A stretch of 64,000 nucleotides of DNA from an uncultured Lachnospiraceae bacterium (GTDB lineage: Bacteria > Bacillota > Clostridia > Lachnospirales > Lachnospiraceae). The stretch covers positions 62,001 through 126,000 of the forward strand of contig CANQEL010000002.1 in the NCBI GenBank assembly GCA_947594855.1, given 5' to 3'. How positions within the stretch are numbered: the first letter of the stretch is position 1; the number at the start of each line of letters is the position of its first letter. This document shows, in pieces, positions 25,074-34,098 of this stretch. The notes beneath the pieces were generated by a model. That model did no database searches. It had not been told where the DNA came from and saw only the letters and a program-made list of their open reading frames with translations. A program made the position numbers and the translations under genes.

Positions 25074-25902
25074 TACAATTAATGCTATATTTTCATATCC
25101 GTTTCTTATGAGGGCATTTGTAGTCGGTATCCTTGTATCGCTCTGCGCTGCGCTTCTTGGAGTTAGCCTTGTTATGAAGAGGTATTCGATGATAGGCGAC
25201 GGATTGTCGCATGTCGGATTCGGGGCGCTGGCAGCGGCGGCGGCACTTAATGCAGCGCCGCTTTCAGTTGCAATACCTGTATGTATTGTATGCGCAATAT
25301 GCCTGCTGAGGCTCAAAGATGGAAGCCTTGTTGCGGGAGATTCTGCAATAGCTATAGTATCAAGCAGTTCCCTTGCTATAGGAATTATGATTATTTCAAT
25401 GTCATCAGGAATGAATACGGACGTATATAATTATATGTTTGGAAGCATACTGGCGTTAAGTTATGCCGATATGGTGCTGTGTATTGTTGTTTCTATACTG
25501 ATAATAGCTGTTTATATTTTATTTTATAACAGAATATTTTCTTTTACATTTGACGAGGTTTTCGCGAGGGCGACAGGAACCAATACCGGAATGTACAGTA
25601 TTGTTCTTGCGGTTCTTACAGCAGTTACAATAGTAATAGGAATGAGAATGATGGGCGCTCTTCTCATATCGAGCCTTGTTATATTCCCTGCGCTGACTGC
25701 AATAAAGATGCGGAAGACATATAAGAAAGTCATAGTTATATCGGCTGTGGTATCGGTTATATGTTTTGTAGTCGGAATGTTTGTATCTTTTAATGCAGAA
25801 GCTCCGGTAGGCGCAAGTATAGTTATTATTAACCTGGCGGTATTTATTATTGTATCGTTATATTCGTGCGTAAAAAGATTATTTACTCAGAAACATGTTT
25901 AA
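25063..25902 (+). CDS. Metal ABC transporter permease (ZnuB-like)
   Basis: Multi-TM ABC-3 family; GDGLSHVGFGALAAAAALN. Confidence 0.94.
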   Translation: MIINTINAIFSYPFLMRAFVVGILVSLCAALLGVSLVMKRYSMIGDGLSHVGFGALAAAAALNAAPLSVAIPVCIVCAICLLRLKDGSLVAGDSAIAIVSSSSLAIGIMIISMSSGMNTDVYNYMFGSILALSYADMVLCIVVSILIIAVYILFYNRIFSFTFDEVFARATGTNTGMYSIVLAVLTAVTIVIGMRMMGALLISSLVIFPALTAIKMRKTYKKVIVISAVVSVICFVVGMFVSFNAEAPVGASIVIINLAVFIIVSLYSCVKRLFTQKHV

Positions 25903-26095
25903 TACGTTTCCTGCGGCTGGATAGTATGCCGCCTATACGGCCGCTTTCTTTGGCAGACAGTGATTTCCAGCCACCGGAAAGCACTTTGTCGTATACGCCG
26001 AGTTCTTTGGCTATTTCCCATTTCATTATTTCTTCAGGGGTATCTGCAAACGCGGGGTCGTTTCGCATCATTTCTTTTTTTAATGATTTGCTCAT
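25883..26095 (-). CDS. Small acid-soluble spore protein, alpha/beta type-like
   Basis: MKWEIAKELGVYDKVLSGGWKSLSAKESGRIGGILSSRRKR resembles SASP EIA-ELG and GRxGG motifs. Confidence 0.75.
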   Translation of the reverse strand: MSKSLKKEMMRNDPAFADTPEEIMKWEIAKELGVYDKVLSGGWKSLSAKESGRIGGILSSRRKRIKHVSE

Positions 26096-26192
26096 AGATA
26101 GTCTCCTTACAGGATTCTGTTTTGTAATTAACTGATAATATTATTACCAATTATTGTGTGTAATATACTATGTGTTGTATAAGTATAAACGT

Positions 26193-26518
26193 GGATGGTC
26201 TGTAACCGATTGCGCAGTTTTCGCATACCAACACAGGCACGCTTGCGCTGCCCTCACTCCGCAGCGGTACGTAAGCTCGAAAAAACCTCGCTAAGTACCG
26301 GCGAGCTCACAGCACCTGTTTATGGTATGTGAAAACTGCGCAATCTTTATAGAACTCTGTTTTACAATAAAATAAGACATTTTTGAAATGATATAAAAAT
26401 ATATTTGCAGGTGTAATTATAAACTCCCTGCCCCGTGTCCGGCACCCGAGTGCAAACGTGTCTTATGACGGATATGGGACGGGAGTTTAATGTAATATCC
26501 CGCAACATTTATTTTAAA
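26193..26518. repeat. Structured repeat copy 1 (two composite stem-loops)
   Basis: TTGCGCAGTTTTC/GAAAACTGCGCAA arms; ACTCCCTGCCCCGTGTCC...GCAAACGTGTCTTATG...GGGAGTTT. Confidence 0.92.
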
Positions 26519-27049
26519 TTATCCATTATAACTGCCGTGATTCTCTTTTATTTCAAGCACCTGTTCAAAAGACAGCCCTGAATACAATGCAACTTCTTCA
26601 TCAGAAAATTTCCCTGAACCTAACATTCTTAATGCCGACTGCCTGATGCCTTGCTCCAATCCACGCTCCAAGCCTTCCTCATATTTTTCCTGGTACCTCA
26701 TCTGTAATGTCATATAACTCACTCTCCATTTGTCATCCTTCTTTACGGATTCTACTTCCCTTTCCAGTTCCCTTGTATAATCATCTTCCGGCTCGCTGCT
26801 GTCTATGTAATCAAGCAACCTTTTTAATTCCGGTGTCACATCGTCCATTGTTCCTTTAGTGTTTAATATAATCTTTACCGTATCATCACCAAGTACCAGT
26901 CCGGGACTCTGCAGACACCTGTTTTCAAAAGTGTATATATGCCTTCCTTCTTCAAATATATCAAAAGTACATACAAAGATTATGAAATTTGAAAAAACTG
27001 AAATTTCAGATTGTTTAATTATTGTAACACACATTGTCGTGTAATGCAA
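26519..27049 (-). pseudogene. Truncated Rpn/PD-(D/E)XK nuclease family transposase, copy 1 (C-terminal part)
   Basis: FIIFVCTFDIFEEGRHIYTFENRCLQ...KIILNTKG matches the mid/C-terminal part of Rpn proteins; N-terminal catalytic region absent. Confidence 0.8.
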
Positions 27050-27102
27050 TAATAAAAATTAATTTATAATGCTATTTATTATTTAGGTGGTTAAAAAACA
27101 TG

Positions 27103-27503
27103 GGATGTTCTGTAACCGATTGCGCAGTTTTCGCATACCAACACAGGTACGCTCTCGCTGCCCTCGCTTCGCAGCGGTACGTAAGCTCGAAAAAACCTCG
27201 CTAAGTACCGGCGGGCTCACAGCACCTGTTTATGGTATGTGAAAACTGTGCAATCTTTATAGAACTCTGTTTTACAATAAAATAAGACATTTTTGAAATG
27301 ATATAAAAATATATTTGCAGGTGTAATTATAAACTCCCTGTCTCGTGTCCGGCACTAAGACCGTGTGTCTCCGCCGGTACTTATTTGCGACGTATGGAGC
27401 AAATTATGTACCGCTGCGTGAGGCACCCGAGTGCAAACGTGTCTTATGACGGATATGGGGCAGGGAGTTTAATATAATATACCGCAACGCCTATTTTGAA
27501 CTA
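27103..27503. repeat. Structured repeat copy 2
   Basis: Near-identical to copy 1 with a ~75 nt extra internal stem-loop segment. Confidence 0.92.
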
Positions 27504-28019
27504 TCCATTATAACTGCCGGAATTCTCTTTTATTTCAAGAACCTGTTCAAGAGTAAGTCCGGAATAAGCGGCAATCTTTTCATATGATAATTCTCCATCC
27601 TGTAACATTCTTATTGCAGATTTACATTTTTCGTTATATTCGCCTTCCTCATATTTTTCCTGGTACCTCATCTGCAGTGTCATATAACTCACTCTCCATT
27701 TGTCATCCTTCTTTACGGATTCTACTTCCCTTTCCAGTTCTCTTGTATAATCATCTTCCGGCTCGCTGCTGTCTATGTAATCAAGCAGCCTTTTTAATCC
27801 CGGAGTCACATCGTCCATTGTTCCTTTAGTGTTTAATATAATCTTTACCGTATCATCACCAAGTACCAGTCCGGGATTCTGCAGACACCTGTTTTCAAAA
27901 GTGTATATATGTCTTCCTTCTTCAAATACATCAAAGGTACATACAAAGATTATGAAATTTGAAAAAACTGAAATTTCAGATTGTTTATTTATTGTAACAC
28001 ACATTGTCGTGTAATGCAA
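27501..28019 (-). pseudogene. Truncated Rpn/PD-(D/E)XK nuclease family transposase, copy 2
   Basis: Nearly identical to copy 1 for the first ~120 codons, divergent in the C-terminal ~45 codons. Confidence 0.8.
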
Positions 28020-28072
28020 TAATAAAAATTAATTTATAATGCTATTTATTACTTAGGTTGTTAAAAAATATG

Positions 28073-28424
28073 GGATGTTCTGTAACCGATTGCGCAGTTT
28101 TCGCATACCAACACAGGTACGCTCTCGCTGCCCTCGCTTCGCAGCGGTACGTAAGCTCGAAAAAACCTCGCTAAGTACCGGCGGGCTTACAGCACCTGCG
28201 TATGGTATGTGAAAGCCTGCGCAATCTTTATATTTGCAGGTGTAATTATAAACTCCCTGCCCCGTGTCCGGCACTAAGACCGTGTGTCTCCGCCGGTACT
28301 TATTTGCGACGTATGGAGCAAATTATGTACCGCTGCGTGAGGCACCCGAGTGCAAACGTGTCTTATGACGGATATGGGGCAGGGAGTTTAATATAATACC
28401 CCGCAACGCCTATTTTGAACTATA
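28073..28424. repeat. Structured repeat copy 3
   Basis: Same as copy 2 but lacks the ~53 nt AT-rich linker between the two stem-loops. Confidence 0.92.
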
Positions 28425-28535
28425 TGAAAAAAACTTAAGTTGAGTTTTATATAAGATTGTGTTATAGTCAATATAGCACATATATGTCATATTCTTCTGC
28501 CATATTGCGCAGGGGAGACACATAAAGAGGAGTCG

Positions 28536-29318
28536 GTGATGGAAGCATATTCGGTATTTGCAGGTATATATGATGAATTTATGGATAATATTCCCTACGG
28601 AAAGTGGGAAGAATATATAATATGCATATTGAAGGAACATGGTATAGATTCGGGTATTGTGGCGGAACTTGGATGCGGCACCGGCATAATGACAAGAAGG
28701 CTTGCAAAGCGCGGTTACGATATGATTGGTATTGATATATCAGGAGAGATGCTTGCGGCTGCTCGTGAGCATGAAGACAGCGGCAGTATTTTGTATCTTA
28801 ATCAGGATATGAGGGAACTTGAACTGTTTGGTACGGTAAATGCCGTAATCAGCATATGCGACAGCATGAATTATATTTTATCTGAAGACGACTTATGCAG
28901 TGTGTTTAAAAAAGTCAATAATTATCTTGAAAAAGACGGTTTATTTATATTTGACATAAAAACGTTACATTTCTATAGTAATATTCTTAAAGATACCGTA
29001 CAGGTGGATAACAGAAAAGACGCCTGTCTTATATGGGAGAACTGTTTTGATGAAAAATCATGCATACATACATATGACCTGACAATGTTTATTGGCGCGG
29101 AAGATGACCTGGGAGATGGGAAACTGTTTGAAAGATATACTGAAAGACATCTTCAAAGAGCATACTCGGTTGAAGAAATAAAAAAAGCAATAGACGCTGC
29201 GGGCATGGAACTTGTTGCAGTATATGGAGCAATGACATACGAAACTCCGAAGGATGACGACGAAAGAATATATTTTGTGGTAAAGGAAGGTTACCAGGAT
29301 GGAAAGTATTATATGTAA
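28536..29318 (+). CDS. Class I SAM-dependent methyltransferase
   Basis: VAELGCGTGIMTRRLAKRGYDMIGIDISGEML. Confidence 0.9.
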   Translation: MMEAYSVFAGIYDEFMDNIPYGKWEEYIICILKEHGIDSGIVAELGCGTGIMTRRLAKRGYDMIGIDISGEMLAAAREHEDSGSILYLNQDMRELELFGTVNAVISICDSMNYILSEDDLCSVFKKVNNYLEKDGLFIFDIKTLHFYSNILKDTVQVDNRKDACLIWENCFDEKSCIHTYDLTMFIGAEDDLGDGKLFERYTERHLQRAYSVEEIKKAIDAAGMELVAVYGAMTYETPKDDDERIYFVVKEGYQDGKYYM

Positions 29319-30219
29319 TGATTATATAATAAGAGCGACGGCATGTGATAACAATATAAGGGCATTTGCTGCAACTACAGGTAATCTTGTAGAGCAGGCA
29401 AGAATATATCACAATACAAGCCCGGTTGCGACGGCAGCGCTTGGAAGACTTCTTACTGCGGGAAGCATGATGGGCGTAATGATGAAAGGCGATAAGGATA
29501 TCCTTACGCTGACTATAAAAGGAACGGGTCCGATAGGCGGGATTACGGTTACTGCAGACAGCGGGGGATATGTAAAAGGATATGTTAATGAACCCTGCGT
29601 GATACTTCCGGCAAATGACAGGGGGAAACTTGACGTAAGCGGTGCCATAGGTTCAGGAACGCTTAGCGTTATTAAAGATATAGGGCTTAAGGAACCATAT
29701 ACCGGACAGATTGACCTTGTTTCAGGTGAGATAGCAGAAGATCTGACTTATTATTATGCTGTATCTGAACAGATACCGTCTTCTATAGCCCTTGGGGTGC
29801 TTATGAATGGCAATGATGCAGGTGAAGATAAAATTAATACGGTAAAGTGCGCCGGAGGATTCGTAATACAGCTTATGCCGGAAGTTCCGGAAGACGTCAT
29901 AACAAGCCTGGAAGCAAAGCTGGGAAATATAAAGCCTGTTACGACAATGCTTTCGGAAGGAATGACGCCTTATGATATTTTGTCAGAGATTTTGGGGGAT
30001 ATGGGACTTCATGTAAATGAACAGACAGAATGTGGTTACAGATGCAACTGTTCGCGAACAAGAGTAGAAAAAGCGCTTATAAGCATAGGAAGAAAAGAAC
30101 TTGATTCTCTTATAAGCGAGGGAAAACCCGTGGAAATGGGTTGTCAGTTTTGCGGTAAAAAATATATATTTAATACAGATGACCTTATATATATAAAGAA
30201 CAGTCAGGAGGATAATTAA
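29299..30219 (+). CDS. hslO: Redox-regulated chaperone Hsp33
   Basis: CxCxxxR...MGCQFCGKKYIF zinc-binding C-terminus; VRATACDNNIRAFAATT-like start. Confidence 0.95.
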   Translation: MESIICNDYIIRATACDNNIRAFAATTGNLVEQARIYHNTSPVATAALGRLLTAGSMMGVMMKGDKDILTLTIKGTGPIGGITVTADSGGYVKGYVNEPCVILPANDRGKLDVSGAIGSGTLSVIKDIGLKEPYTGQIDLVSGEIAEDLTYYYAVSEQIPSSIALGVLMNGNDAGEDKINTVKCAGGFVIQLMPEVPEDVITSLEAKLGNIKPVTTMLSEGMTPYDILSEILGDMGLHVNEQTECGYRCNCSRTRVEKALISIGRKELDSLISEGKPVEMGCQFCGKKYIFNTDDLIYIKNSQEDN

Positions 30220-30220
30220 T

Positions 30221-32365
30221 ATGATAAGAAAAAGTACGGTATGCATACTTGCCGTGATATTACTTGCAGGCGCATTATTTATCTGCGGGTTTTCAGAGGG
30301 GAAAGTAAGCGCAGCATCAAAGACAGGAGTGGTAAATACTGACGGACTTAATGTCAGAAGCGGCGCAGGCACTAATTTTACTCCCGTACAGCATGAGGGT
30401 ACAGGCATTAAGCTTGGAAAAGGCACTAAATTAAAGATTAATTCAGAAGCGGCTGGAGGCTGGTATCAGGTATCGTTTACATATGCAGGAAAAGCCTGTG
30501 AAGGATATGTGGCATCCATGTATGTGACTTTGGATAGTAAGAAAGGCGTACTTGCTGAGAATCTTGGGATTAAAGCATCCATGATATCAAAGCAAAAAAT
30601 ATATGAAAAAGCGGGGGCTAAATCGCCATATCTTAAAAATAATAATAAGGTGATTAAGCTTAAGGCAAAGAAAGCTGTTACTATAAGTTCAGTAAAAAAA
30701 GCATCAGGTTCATTCTGGTATGAAATTACATTTACGCAGAATAAAAGCGAATTGAGCGGTTATGTCAAAGCTGATAAAGTTAAGATTAATAAGAAAAATA
30801 TACCTGCATACATTATAAAAAAGGTTTCGCTTAGGAAAAAGGCGTCAGTAAGCGCCTCATATGTAAAGGTAAAGAAAAAGACAGTAAAACTTAAAATGAA
30901 TAAATCGGTCAGAATATTAAAGGAAAAGACTGTTAAGGGCAGCAAATGGTTTAATATAAAATGCAATGTGAAAAAGAAAACGGTTAAAGGATGGGTACAG
31001 GCAGGAAATGTTATGTTTGAATCAGGAAAAGAGCCTTCTTCGGCAGATAATAAAAATGCAGACAATCCTCCTGTAGTTTTATCGGATGCCGAATTTGAAG
31101 CAGATATGGCAAAACAGGGATTTCCTGAAAGTTATAAGAACGACCTGAGAAAACTGCATGCTTCATATCCATACTGGCAGTTTAAGGCATATAATACGGG
31201 TCTTGACTGGAATACGTCAGTTGCAAATGAAACAAAACCCGGAGTAAGCGTTATATCAAATTCAAATGGCTCTGCATGGAAATCATTTGAAGAGGGAACG
31301 TATGACTGGGCAACCGATACGCACAAGATATTTGATGGGACAATCTGGGTTGCAGCCTCTAATGCCGCAGTGTCATATTATATGGACCCGCGTAATTTTC
31401 TGAATGAAAAAAATATATTTATGTTTGAGGCGCTTTCATATGAACCTGCATATCAGAATAGCGCAGGAGTAGCAACTATATTATCAGGGACATTTTTTAG
31501 CGGCGCATCTTATACATATACGGATGATAGCGGCGCGCAGGTTACGAAATCATATCAGGATACGTTTATTGATGCTGCCGCACTGTCGGGAACGAGTCCT
31601 TTTCATCTTGCATCACGTATGAGGCAGGAAGTTGTAACAGGACCTGCGACTGTAAGCAATTCCGTGACAGGTACGGTACCAGGATACGAGGGAATATACA
31701 ATTTCTTTAATATAGGTGCTTCAGACACTGCCGGAGGAGGAGCGGTTGAGAAAGGACTTGCATACGCGGCAGGCGGAACCACATATATGAGACCATGGAA
31801 CAATCAATATAAGTCAATATGCGGAGGAGCATTATATATAGGAAGCAACTATATAAATAAAGGTCAGAATACGTTATATCTGGAAAGATTTAATGTTACG
31901 CCACAGGCAACATATACGCATCAGTATATGACAAATGTTACTGCGGCATATTCGGAATCGCTTAAGACATATGACGCATATAAAAGCTGGATGGCATCAC
32001 AGGCAATTGTATTCTATATACCTGTTTACAACGGAATGCCGGCAAAAGCCTGCGACAGGCCATCCGGTGAAACGAACCCGAATAACTGTCTTAAAGTACT
32101 TAGTATAAAAGGAAATGCAACACAGGCAGAGTATGCAGTAACGCCTGCATTTACAGCGGGCGATAGAACTACAGGTACTTATACTGTATCAGTGCCGGCA
32201 GCGGAAGGAGCCGTTACAATATCGGCGCAGGCTGTAAATTCAAAGGCAAAAGTAGAGGGAACGGGTTCGGTAAACCTTACGGAAGCAGTAACAAATGCTG
32301 CAATAACCGTTACTGCCCAGAATGGAGATAAGAGAACTTATAATATTATTATAAACAGGTATTAA
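30221..32365 (+). CDS. Secreted SH3-domain beta-N-acetylglucosaminidase-like autolysin with C-terminal cadherin-like beta-sandwich
   Basis: Signal peptide; GLNVRSGAGTNF SH3b; YYMDPRNFLNEKNIFMFEAL; GTVPGYEGIYNFFNIGA. Confidence 0.85.
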   Translation: MIRKSTVCILAVILLAGALFICGFSEGKVSAASKTGVVNTDGLNVRSGAGTNFTPVQHEGTGIKLGKGTKLKINSEAAGGWYQVSFTYAGKACEGYVASMYVTLDSKKGVLAENLGIKASMISKQKIYEKAGAKSPYLKNNNKVIKLKAKKAVTISSVKKASGSFWYEITFTQNKSELSGYVKADKVKINKKNIPAYIIKKVSLRKKASVSASYVKVKKKTVKLKMNKSVRILKEKTVKGSKWFNIKCNVKKKTVKGWVQAGNVMFESGKEPSSADNKNADNPPVVLSDAEFEADMAKQGFPESYKNDLRKLHASYPYWQFKAYNTGLDWNTSVANETKPGVSVISNSNGSAWKSFEEGTYDWATDTHKIFDGTIWVAASNAAVSYYMDPRNFLNEKNIFMFEALSYEPAYQNSAGVATILSGTFFSGASYTYTDDSGAQVTKSYQDTFIDAAALSGTSPFHLASRMRQEVVTGPATVSNSVTGTVPGYEGIYNFFNIGASDTAGGGAVEKGLAYAAGGTTYMRPWNNQYKSICGGALYIGSNYINKGQNTLYLERFNVTPQATYTHQYMTNVTAAYSESLKTYDAYKSWMASQAIVFYIPVYNGMPAKACDRPSGETNPNNCLKVLSIKGNATQAEYAVTPAFTAGDRTTGTYTVSVPAAEGAVTISAQAVNSKAKVEGTGSVNLTEAVTNAAITVTAQNGDKRTYNIIINRY

Positions 32366-32382
32366 TGGAAAGAAGGGATATA

Positions 32383-33669
32383 ATGAATTTGAGGGGAAAA
32401 GGACTGAGATTTGCAGTATTGATACTTACGTCGGTGTTTCTTATTGGCGTGCGGACAGTCAGAATATCGGCTGCCAATGCAATGATTCAATTCGGTGTCG
32501 GACAGACAGGTATTACGGCGGGTACTGAATTTGTTGTTACAATGACTGTAAATGCATCAGAAAATATTGCGGGAATAGACGCATATGTTTCGTATGATGC
32601 TGCAGTGATGTCATTTGTAGACGGCGGAGAAAATGTAAGCGGAGATGCTGGACTGCTTCATATATCACAGCCGGATATCGCCGGAAGCAGAAAAAGTATA
32701 CAGTATTCCCTTAAATTCAAAGCATATGGCAGCGGAACAGGTTCAATAGGAATATCGGATGAGGCTGTTATAAAAGGAGCAGGCGGACAGAAAATGGACA
32801 CTACAAGCAATCGTATATCCATCAATGTAAACGGAGGCGCTGCGCAGCCGGGTTCCGTCGTTGGTGAACTTAGTAATGATAACAATTTGTTATCGCTTGA
32901 AGTAAGCAATGGGGTATTAGAACCTGAGTTTAATTCCGGTATTACCAAATATTCGCTTACAGTGGATTATGAAACTGAAAAATTGTATTTCTCATATAAA
33001 GCGTCAGATGAAATGGCAGCAGTAGCTTTTTCAGGAAATGATAATCTGTTTACAGGTGATAATAAAGTCAGGGTTACGGTTACCGCTCCGAATGGCGAAA
33101 AGAAAAAATACGTCATTAATGTAAAGAAAGAAACAGAGCAGGAAACCCAGCAGAGGCTGATTGCCGAAGGAATTAAAAGTGGCTCAGGGATAGATTTTGA
33201 TGTATATAATGACAACGGTTCAGTATATATTCAGAACCAGTATAAATTTCAGATAATTGATGTTGATGAAAGTACAAAGATACCTACAGGCTACAGGAAG
33301 ACTTCCGTGCTTTTATACGGGGTAAATGTAACGGCTTATACAATGGAAAATGACCTTGATAACGATTATCTTCTTATGTACTGTCTTAATGAGAATGGGG
33401 ATAAGGAATTTTATCAGTTTGACAGACAGGATAAAAGTCTGCAGAGATATACAGGAGATTTAATTGACAAAGTAAATGCGGACGCATTAAATAATACTGA
33501 TGCGGAAAGTGAGGCTGCCGCAAAGTATGCGGCTAACCTCAGACAGCTTGCAATTATTATAGCAATAATTTCGGCATTATGCGTAATACTTGTTATGGGA
33601 ATGATAAGTGTTATTATGAGAAAATCAAAGATGAAAGAAAAAGGTTCGAGAGATGAACTTGATTTTTAG
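32383..33669 (+). CDS. Membrane-anchored protein with cohesin-like and cadherin-like beta-sandwich domains
   Basis: IAGIDAYVSYDAAVMSFV cohesin signature; C-terminal TM. Confidence 0.75.
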   Translation: MNLRGKGLRFAVLILTSVFLIGVRTVRISAANAMIQFGVGQTGITAGTEFVVTMTVNASENIAGIDAYVSYDAAVMSFVDGGENVSGDAGLLHISQPDIAGSRKSIQYSLKFKAYGSGTGSIGISDEAVIKGAGGQKMDTTSNRISINVNGGAAQPGSVVGELSNDNNLLSLEVSNGVLEPEFNSGITKYSLTVDYETEKLYFSYKASDEMAAVAFSGNDNLFTGDNKVRVTVTAPNGEKKKYVINVKKETEQETQQRLIAEGIKSGSGIDFDVYNDNGSVYIQNQYKFQIIDVDESTKIPTGYRKTSVLLYGVNVTAYTMENDLDNDYLLMYCLNENGDKEFYQFDRQDKSLQRYTGDLIDKVNADALNNTDAESEAAAKYAANLRQLAIIIAIISALCVILVMGMISVIMRKSKMKEKGSRDELDF

Positions 33670-33681
33670 GAGGTACGCGGT

Positions 33682-34053
33682 ATGTACATTTCTATAGATT
33701 TTAACAGTGAAGAAGCAATATACGTTCAATTGTGCAATCAGATAATTATGCAGATAGCCACTGCTGAAATACGTGAAGGTGATAACCTTCCGTCAGTAAG
33801 GGAACTTGCAGATAAAATAGGGATTAATATGCATACGGTAAATAAAGCATATTCCATTCTGAGACAGGAAGGATACCTTACGCTGGACAGAAGGAAGGGC
33901 GCGGTTATATCGCTTAATCCTGATAAGATTAAAGCAATGAACGAGCTGAAACGCACGTTAAGAGTTCTTATGGCGCAGGCTGTCTGTAAAGATATATCAA
34001 AAGAAGAGATACATGAACTTATTGATATAATATTCACAGAATGGGGAAAATAA
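33682..34053 (+). CDS. GntR family transcriptional regulator (YtrA subfamily size)
   Basis: IYVQLCNQIIMQIATAEIREGDNLPSVRELADKIGINMHTVNKAY. Confidence 0.92.
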   Translation: MYISIDFNSEEAIYVQLCNQIIMQIATAEIREGDNLPSVRELADKIGINMHTVNKAYSILRQEGYLTLDRRKGAVISLNPDKIKAMNELKRTLRVLMAQAVCKDISKEEIHELIDIIFTEWGK

Positions 34054-34098
34054 TAATAAAACGCATAGAATATTACACAGCGTGGAAAAGAGGTAAAA

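Noticed and set aside
26859-27044. 61 aa plus-strand ORF (repeated at 27829-28014)
   Set aside because: Duplicate antisense readings of the rpn fragments, explained by duplication.
26193-28424. Possible CRISPR array or retron
   Set aside because: Units are 300-400 nt, spacers are protein-coding fragments, and no cas genes or reverse transcriptase are visible.
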